Origin: Candidatus Neomicrothrix sp. UBA2983
GTDB taxonomy: Bacteria > Actinomycetota > Acidimicrobiia > Acidimicrobiales > MedAcidi-G1
Direction: 5' to 3'
DNA length: 29,948 bases
Assembly: GCA_002346745.1 (NCBI GenBank)
Contig: DEAL01000017.1
Span: forward strand, 1 to 29,948
Under the pieces are notes generated by a model. That model saw nothing but the letters and a program-made list of their open reading frames with translations. It was not told where the DNA came from and ran no database searches. This document shows positions 23,864-29,948 of the stretch, in pieces (position 1 is the first letter of the stretch; each line of letters opens with the position of its first letter). A program made the position numbers and the translations under genes.

Positions 23864-25117
23864 GTGAGCGTCACCACCTCGACCATTCCCGACCTGGGCC
23901 GCCGCGCCCGCGGAGTGGCTCCCGCCCTCGCCGTGGCGACCACGGCGCAGAAGGACGACGCCCTGCGCGCCGCCGCCGACGGCCTGCTGGCCGACGCCGG
24001 GCAGATCCTGGAGGGCAACGAACTGGACCTCGTGCGCGGCGAGGTCGAGGGCATCGCCCCCGGCCTGCTTGACCGCCTGCGTCTCGACGAGTCCCGCCTC
24101 GAGGGGATGGCTTCGGGCCTGCGCCAGGTGGCCGAACTGCCCGACCCGGTGGGCCAGGTCACCGATGCCTGGGACCGCCCCAACGGCCTGGCGATCTCCA
24201 AGGTCCGGGTGCCGCTCGGCGTCGTGGCGATCATCTACGAGATGCGCCCCAACGTCACCAGCGACGCCTTCGGACTGTGCCTCAAGTCCGGCAACGTGGC
24301 GTTCCTGCGGGGCTCCTCGGCCGCCCTCGAGTCCAACCGGGCCATCGCCGCATCGATCCGGGCGGCCGTCGCCGGGACGGGCCTGCCGGCCGACTCGCTG
24401 GTGCTGGTCGAGGACGTCAGCCGCGAGGCCGCCGTCGAGTTCATGCGCCTGCGGGACAGTATCGACTGCCTGATTCCGCGGGGCGGGCCGTCGCTGATCC
24501 GCTCGATCCTCGAGAACGCCACCGTGCCCTACGTGATCGACGGGGACGGCAACTGCCACGTGTACGTGGACGCCGCCGCCGACCTCGACATGGCGGTGTC
24601 GATCCTCCACAACGCCAAGACGCAGCGGCCCTCGGTCTGTAACGCCGCCGAGAGCCTCGTCGTGCACACCGACGTGGCCGACGAGTTCCTGCCGATGGCC
24701 CTGGCCGCCCTCGACGGCGTGGAGTTCGTGGGCGACGGCCGGTCGCGGATGATCGCCCCGTCCATCGGGGTGGCCGAGGACGACGACTACGCCACCGAGT
24801 TCCTGGACCTGAAGCTCTCGGTGCGGGTGGTCACGAACCTGGACGAGGCCATCCACCATGTCAACCAGACCGGCAGCGGGCATTCGGAGGCCATCGTCAC
24901 CACCGACGAGGCGGCCGCCGAGCGGTTCTGCAACGAGGTCGACGCCGCCGCCGTTTTGGTCAACGCCTCGACCCGCTTCGTCGACGGCGAGGAGTTCGGC
25001 TTCGGCGCCGAGATCGGCATCAGCACCCAGAAACTCCACGCCCGCGGCCCCATGGGCCTCGCGCAGCTGACCACCGAGAAGTACGTGGTGCGCGGCGGCG
25101 GCCAGGTCCGGGGTTGA
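23864..25117 (+). CDS. proA: Gamma-glutamyl phosphate reductase
   Basis: ProA reduces glutamyl phosphate with NADPH to glutamate semialdehyde, the second step of proline synthesis. The 417-residue aldehyde-dehydrogenase-fold protein shows the cofactor-region motif PLGVVAIIYEMRPNV (117-131), GNVAFLRGSSA (143-153), and catalytic Cys259 in KTQRPSVCNAAES. FGFGAEIGISTQKLHARGPMG near the C-terminus is the family signature. The nadD-rsfS genes that often follow proA in actinobacteria are absent here, and it appears monocistronic with its own promoter. Confidence 0.96.
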   Translation: MSVTTSTIPDLGRRARGVAPALAVATTAQKDDALRAAADGLLADAGQILEGNELDLVRGEVEGIAPGLLDRLRLDESRLEGMASGLRQVAELPDPVGQVTDAWDRPNGLAISKVRVPLGVVAIIYEMRPNVTSDAFGLCLKSGNVAFLRGSSAALESNRAIAASIRAAVAGTGLPADSLVLVEDVSREAAVEFMRLRDSIDCLIPRGGPSLIRSILENATVPYVIDGDGNCHVYVDAAADLDMAVSILHNAKTQRPSVCNAAESLVVHTDVADEFLPMALAALDGVEFVGDGRSRMIAPSIGVAEDDDYATEFLDLKLSVRVVTNLDEAIHHVNQTGSGHSEAIVTTDEAAAERFCNEVDAAAVLVNASTRFVDGEEFGFGAEIGISTQKLHARGPMGLAQLTTEKYVVRGGGQVRG

Positions 25118-25193
25118 AGCGTCCAGCGAACCCGGCCGCTGTGAAATCCGACCGCCACCCCCTCCTGATGCCGGACCGGAAGTGACCCCTCGG

Positions 25194-25199
25194 TAGCCT
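25194..25199 (+). promoter_or_regulatory. -10 element, leaderless moxR-VWA
   Basis: TAGCCT preceded by CGG ends 7 bases before ATG 25207, with no Shine-Dalgarno site. Confidence 0.65.
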
Positions 25200-25206
25200 C
25201 GGCGCC

Positions 25207-26115
25207 ATGTCGAACCCTGTAGCCCCGGCCAACGAGCCCCGCTTCGCCGACGTCCCCGGCGTGCGCGAGTCGCTGGCCGACGCCAACTACCTGGCCGACG
25301 AGGGCATCGCCGGCATCGTCTACCTCGCGGACCGGCTCGGCAAGCCCATCCTCGTCGAGGGTCCCGCCGGCACCGGCAAGACCGAGCTGGCCAAGAGCGT
25401 CGCCGCCATCACCGGCGCACGCCTGATCCGCCTGCAGTGCTACGAGGGCCTCGACGAGTCCAAGGCCCTCTACGAGTGGAACTACAAGAAGCAGCTCCTG
25501 CGCATCCAGGCCGAGGGTGACGACGCCTGGTCCGAGATCGAGGAGGACCTCTTCTCCGAGGAATTCCTGCTGACTCGGCCGCTGCTCGAGGCGATCCGCG
25601 CCGAGGAGCCGGTCGTGCTGCTCGTCGACGAGGTCGACCGGGTCGAGGTCGAGACCGAGGCGCTCCTACTCGAGATCCTCTCCGAGTACCAGGTGTCGAT
25701 CCCCGAGTTGGGCACCGTCGCCGCCAACCAGGTGCCGCTGGTGTTCCTGACCTCCAACGCCACCCGGGAGCTCTCCGAGGCGCTCAAGCGCCGCTGCCTC
25801 TACCTCTACATCGACTACCCCGACCTCGAGCGGGAGCGCCAGATCGTCGAGGCGAAGGTCGAGGGCATCAACGAGAACCTCGCCGACCAGGTGGCCCGCA
25901 TCGTGCGCTCGATCCGCCAACTGGACCTCAAGAAGCACCCCTCGGTGTCGGAGACCCTCGACTGGGCCCGCACCCTCGTGCTGCTCGGCATCGACAAGGT
26001 CGACGCCGAGACGGCCACCGAGACCGTCAACATCCTGCTCAAGTACCGCACCGACATCGACAAGGCGGTCAAGGAGTTCGCGGACAATCCGGACGACCTG
26101 ACTGCCGGAGACTGA
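25207..26115 (+). CDS. MoxR-family AAA+ ATPase
   Basis: MoxR ATPases are chaperone-like proteins that usually work with a partner carrying a von Willebrand A domain, often to insert metal or mature a complex. The 302 residues show Walker A GPAGTGKT at 52-59, Walker B LLVDEVD at 138-144, sensor-1 LTSN at 181-184, and EALKRRCLYL with the arginine finger at about 190-200. This branch resembles the CoxD/dehydrogenase-associated ATPases, but no CO dehydrogenase genes are in the window. The VWA gene starts 43 bases downstream on the same strand and is almost certainly its partner. The client protein is not identifiable here. Confidence 0.93.
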   Translation: MSNPVAPANEPRFADVPGVRESLADANYLADEGIAGIVYLADRLGKPILVEGPAGTGKTELAKSVAAITGARLIRLQCYEGLDESKALYEWNYKKQLLRIQAEGDDAWSEIEEDLFSEEFLLTRPLLEAIRAEEPVVLLVDEVDRVEVETEALLLEILSEYQVSIPELGTVAANQVPLVFLTSNATRELSEALKRRCLYLYIDYPDLERERQIVEAKVEGINENLADQVARIVRSIRQLDLKKHPSVSETLDWARTLVLLGIDKVDAETATETVNILLKYRTDIDKAVKEFADNPDDLTAGD

Positions 26116-26158
26116 GCCGGCCCCGGGCTTCCGCCCCACGATCCGCTCCGACCCGACG

Positions 26159-27637
26159 ATGAGCCTCGCCGAACCCCCGACCCGGGCCGGAGACAAGCCG
26201 CTCCTCGACCTGCTCAGCGACTTCATCGTCGAGCTCCGCCGAGCGGGCCTGCCGGTCAGCCTGACCGAGAACCTCGACGCCATGGAGGCGGTCACCCACG
26301 TTCCGATCGAGGACCGGGAGGCCTTCAAGTACGCCCTCGGCGCCACCCTGGTCAAGAACCACGCGCACTGGAAGGCATTCGAGGTCGTCTTCGAGGTCTA
26401 CTTCTCGCTGCGGGGACCCGAGTACGAGGTGATCCGGGAGGGAGACGACGTCGCCCCGGCCGACGAGGACGCCGAGTTCGCTCCCGGCCAGGGTCAGCAG
26501 CCCCAGGGCGGCGGCGGGGGCATGCAGGCGCTCACGCCCGAGCAGTTGGCCGAGATGCTCTTCAAGGCGCTCATGAACGGTGACGCCGCCATGCTGGCCG
26601 CCCTCGCCCGCCAAGCGGTCACCCGCTACGCCGGCATGGAGCCGGGCCGGCCCGTCGGCGGCACGTACTACCTGTACCGCACCCTGCGCAACCTCGAGCT
26701 GGACGAGATGCTCGACAACCTCATGGAGGCCTCGCGCGACGAGGCCCCCGAGGACCTCACGCCGCTCGAGGAGCGCCTCGAGCGGGACGAGTTCGCCGAC
26801 CGGATCGAGCAGCTCAAGCGCGAGATCGAGGCCGAGATCCGGCGTCGGCTGGTGGCCGACCGGGGCGTCGACGCCATGGCCAAGACGCTGCGCAAGCCCC
26901 TGCCCGAGGACGTCGACTTCATGCACGCCTCGCGGGAGGAGCTGGCCAACCTGCGCAAGGCCATCTACCCGCTTACCCGCAAGTTGGCCGTGCGCCTGGC
27001 CCGCAAGCGCCGCCACGGCCGCAAGGGCCCCCTCGACTTCCGCAGCACCATGCGCCACTCGCTCAGCTACGGCGGCGTGCCGGCCGAGCCCAAGTTCAGG
27101 TTCCCGCGGCCCGCCAAGCCCGAGATCATGGTCGTGGCCGACATCTCCGGGTCGGTGGCGGCGTTCGCCCGCTTCACGCTGCACCTGGTCTACGCCATCA
27201 GCAGCCAGTTCTCGAAGGTCCGCTCGTTCGTCTTCATCGACGGCCTCGACGAGGTCACCCGCTTCTTCGAGGGCGTCGAGGACATCGGCGAGGCGGTGCA
27301 CCGGGTCAACACCGAGGCCGACGTGGTCTGGGTGGACGGGCACTCGGACTACGGGCACGCCCTCGGGGTGTTCTGGGAGCGCTTCAACCGCGACATCAGC
27401 CCCAAGACCACGGTTCTGGTCCTCGGCGACGCCCGCAACAACTACCACGCCTCCCAGTCGTGGATCCTCAAGGAGGTCCAGCACCGGGCCCGCAAGGTCT
27501 ATTGGCTGAACCCCGAACCCCGGGCCTACTGGGACACCGGCGACTCGATCGTGGGGGAGTACGGCACCCACTGCGACGGCGTGTACGAGGTGCGCAACCT
27601 GCGCCAGTTGGAGACCTTCGTCGAGAAGCTGGTGTAG
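26159..27637 (+). CDS. VWA domain protein, CoxE-like partner of MoxR
   Basis: The 492-residue protein has a helical N-terminal part (1-95), a Gly/Gln-rich linker (about 108-122), a charged helical middle with coiled-coil character (about 175-290), and a C-terminal VWA domain (about 320-490). The metal-ion-dependent adhesion site is complete: DISGS at 328-332, Ser396 in the HSDYGH loop (where Thr is common), and Asp424 in GDARNN. It is cytosolic by sequence (no signal peptide or span). The pairing with MoxR is the standard arrangement. The ATG has neither a Shine-Dalgarno site nor a near -10 element, so initiation may depend on coupling or on an unstructured site. It converges with the DAHP synthase gene. 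Confidence 0.9.
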   Translation: MSLAEPPTRAGDKPLLDLLSDFIVELRRAGLPVSLTENLDAMEAVTHVPIEDREAFKYALGATLVKNHAHWKAFEVVFEVYFSLRGPEYEVIREGDDVAPADEDAEFAPGQGQQPQGGGGGMQALTPEQLAEMLFKALMNGDAAMLAALARQAVTRYAGMEPGRPVGGTYYLYRTLRNLELDEMLDNLMEASRDEAPEDLTPLEERLERDEFADRIEQLKREIEAEIRRRLVADRGVDAMAKTLRKPLPEDVDFMHASREELANLRKAIYPLTRKLAVRLARKRRHGRKGPLDFRSTMRHSLSYGGVPAEPKFRFPRPAKPEIMVVADISGSVAAFARFTLHLVYAISSQFSKVRSFVFIDGLDEVTRFFEGVEDIGEAVHRVNTEADVVWVDGHSDYGHALGVFWERFNRDISPKTTVLVLGDARNNYHASQSWILKEVQHRARKVYWLNPEPRAYWDTGDSIVGEYGTHCDGVYEVRNLRQLETFVEKLV

Positions 27638-27653
27638 CGGGCCGGCGCTCCCG

Positions 27654-27656
<3 letters not shown>
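27635..27656. terminator. Bidirectional hairpin at VWA/aroG junction
   Basis: TAGCGGG-CCGGCGCT-CCCGCTA is a perfect 7-base-pair stem with an 8-base loop. Its two ends are exactly the stop codons of the converging genes (TAG at 27635-27637 on plus; TAG at 27656-27654 on minus). There is no U tract. Confidence 0.6.
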
Positions 27657-29039
<1,383 letters not shown>

Positions 29040-29045
29040 GGCGAA

Positions 29046-29051
29046 AGCCTA
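29046..29051 (-). promoter_or_regulatory. -10 element, leaderless aroG
   Basis: On the minus strand TAGGCT ends 6 bases before GTG 29039, an exactly leaderless spacing that supports this GTG. Confidence 0.65.
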
Positions 29052-29099
29052 CGGGGAGGGCGCGCGCGCCGGTGAATATCGGCAGGTGTGCGCCGGTTG

Positions 29100-29127
29100 C
29101 CCACCGGCCGGGCCGGCAGGCGGTGGG
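29100..29127 (-). terminator. Candidate terminator after the sigma factor gene
   Basis: CCCACCG pairs perfectly with CGGTGGG over a 14-base GC-rich loop, starting six bases past the sigma factor stop. No U tract is present. It separates the sigma gene from the aroG promoter on the same strand. Confidence 0.45.
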
Positions 29128-29132
29128 GCCGG

Positions 29133-29948
29133 TCAGGCCGCGTCGTTGGCGACTTCGGACGCCCGGTCGCGGACCGTGTTGACCGCACGCTTCACCAGGC
29201 GGCGGGCCGCCTCGGCGGTGACACCGAGCTCCTCGCCGACCTCGCGGTACGATCGCTTGCGGCCGTCATGGAGGCCGAAGCGCTGCTCGACGGCGTAGCG
29301 GGCACGGGAGTCGAGGACGTCGAGCAGGCCCATGGCCCTCTCGTTCTCGGCCCGGTCCATCACCTCGGCCTCGGGTCCGGGGGTGGCGTCGGGGAGGAGG
29401 TCGACCAACTCGTTGCTGTCGTCGTCGCCGATGGTGCGGTCGAGGGAGGTGGGGGTGGTCAGCCGGTGGAGGCGGGCGTGCTCCTCGTCGAGCTCGTCGC
29501 CGTTGCCGGAGACGGCCCGCAGGGCGGCCCGCAGGCTGGCCGAGCGGTCGCCGGGGAGGCGGACCAGGCTGGCCTTCTGGTCGAGGGCCCGGCCGATGGC
29601 CTGGCGGATCCAGAAGGTGGCGTAGGTGGAGAACTTGAAGCCCTTGCGCCAGTCGAACTTGTCGACGGCGTGCTCGAGGCCGAGGTTGCCCTCCTGGATG
29701 AGGTCGAGCAACTCCATGCCGGGAGGCAGGGGGTAGCGGCGGGCGACGCTGACCACGAGGCGCAGGTTGGAACGGATGAACCGGTCCTTTGCCTGGGCGG
29801 CCTTGCGGATGGCCCGGTCGAGGGCGGCGCCGGTCTCGCCGGCCTCCTTCTTGGCACGGGCCTCGGCGCCTGCCTCGATGATCTGGGACAGCTCTCGCTC
29901 CTCCTGGGCGTTCAGGAGGGGGACCATGCCGATCTCGTTCAGGTACTG
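29133..29948 (-). CDS. Sigma-70 family RNA polymerase sigma factor, 5' end beyond window
   Basis: At least 271 residues are present; the frame stays open to the right edge (QYLNEIG before MVPLLN), so the N-terminus is missing and the internal ATG at 29927 is not the start. Visible parts are the end of region 1.2, region 2 (NLRLVVSVARRY, LDLIQEGNLGLEHAVDKFDWRKGFKFSTYATFWIRQ as adjoining pieces), a short region 3, and region 4 with a helix-turn-helix (SYREVGEELGVTAEAARRL). Against E. coli sigma-70, the -10 helix has FWIRQAIG for WWIRQAIT, so the residue equivalent to Thr440 is Gly, and the stretch between RLP and SLD is about 20 residues shorter. It is therefore more likely an alternative (group 2-like) factor than the primary one. 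Confidence 0.9.
   Translation of the reverse strand, partial: QYLNEIGMVPLLNAQEERELSQIIEAGAEARAKKEAGETGAALDRAIRKAAQAKDRFIRSNLRLVVSVARRYPLPPGMELLDLIQEGNLGLEHAVDKFDWRKGFKFSTYATFWIRQAIGRALDQKASLVRLPGDRSASLRAALRAVSGNGDELDEEHARLHRLTTPTSLDRTIGDDDSNELVDLLPDATPGPEAEVMDRAENERAMGLLDVLDSRARYAVEQRFGLHDGRKRSYREVGEELGVTAEAARRLVKRAVNTVRDRASEVANDAA

Noticed and set aside
22166..25039. 957-codon minus-strand open frame spanning murJ and proA.
   Set aside because: It runs out of frame through murJ and antisense to proA. Both real genes have intact motifs, and the frame shows Ser/Pro/Arg-rich noise.

Overview
The window is a dense stretch of core chromosomal genes from a high-GC actinobacterium. Gene order, a class II DAHP synthase, a Mycobacterium-like ClpX N-terminus and a full mreBCD-mrdA-rodA cluster fit a deep-branching actinobacterial class such as Acidimicrobiia. 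That assignment is an inference from gene content; no database was searched. I see no mobile element, CRISPR array, phage gene or defence island, and no gene-free stretch above about 200 bases.

Layout. (1) 1-1520: a tRNA-Gly(TCC), cut by the window edge, diverges from a group II PLP-dependent decarboxylase. (2) 1551-5191: tig-clpP and then clpX, the protein folding and proteolysis block. (3) 5239-7020: folC and ndk. (4) 7127-13195: mreB-mreC-mreD-mrdA-rodA, the rod-shape and lateral-wall module. (5) 13193-18492: a radical SAM protein and its DUF2344 partner, an RNase E/G, then rplU and rpmA. (6) 18544-19686 (minus): a dGTPase-like HD hydrolase. (7) 19747-22113: obgE-proB. (8) 22131-23759 (minus): murJ, the lipid II flippase. 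(9) 23850-25117: proA. (10) 25194-27637: a MoxR ATPase and a VWA protein. (11) 27654-29039 (minus): class II DAHP synthase. (12) 29133-29948 (minus): a sigma-70 family factor running off the right edge.

The most informative signal is regulatory. Eleven protein genes have a TAnnnT hexamer (mostly TAGCCT, TAGGCT or TAGGGT, often preceded by CGG) ending only 6-9 bases before the start codon, and no room for a Shine-Dalgarno site. This is the expected signature of leaderless transcription. It fixes several start codons and defines transcription units. Genes inside operons are instead coupled by GTGA overlaps or carry Shine-Dalgarno sites. All three convergent gene pairs have a GC-rich hairpin at the junction; in two of them both stop codons lie in the stem.

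Two minus-strand genes, dgt and murJ, each with its own leaderless promoter, split what is usually one rplU-rpmA-obgE-proB-proA run. Other oddities are a noncanonical G4 motif in ObgE, acidic tails on trigger factor, a single ClpP gene with mixed ClpP1/ClpP2 character, and a sigma factor with an altered -10-recognition helix and a shortened region 3. I found no clearly new multi-gene system. The best candidates for unexplained biology are the radical SAM/DUF2344 pair and the MoxR/VWA pair.
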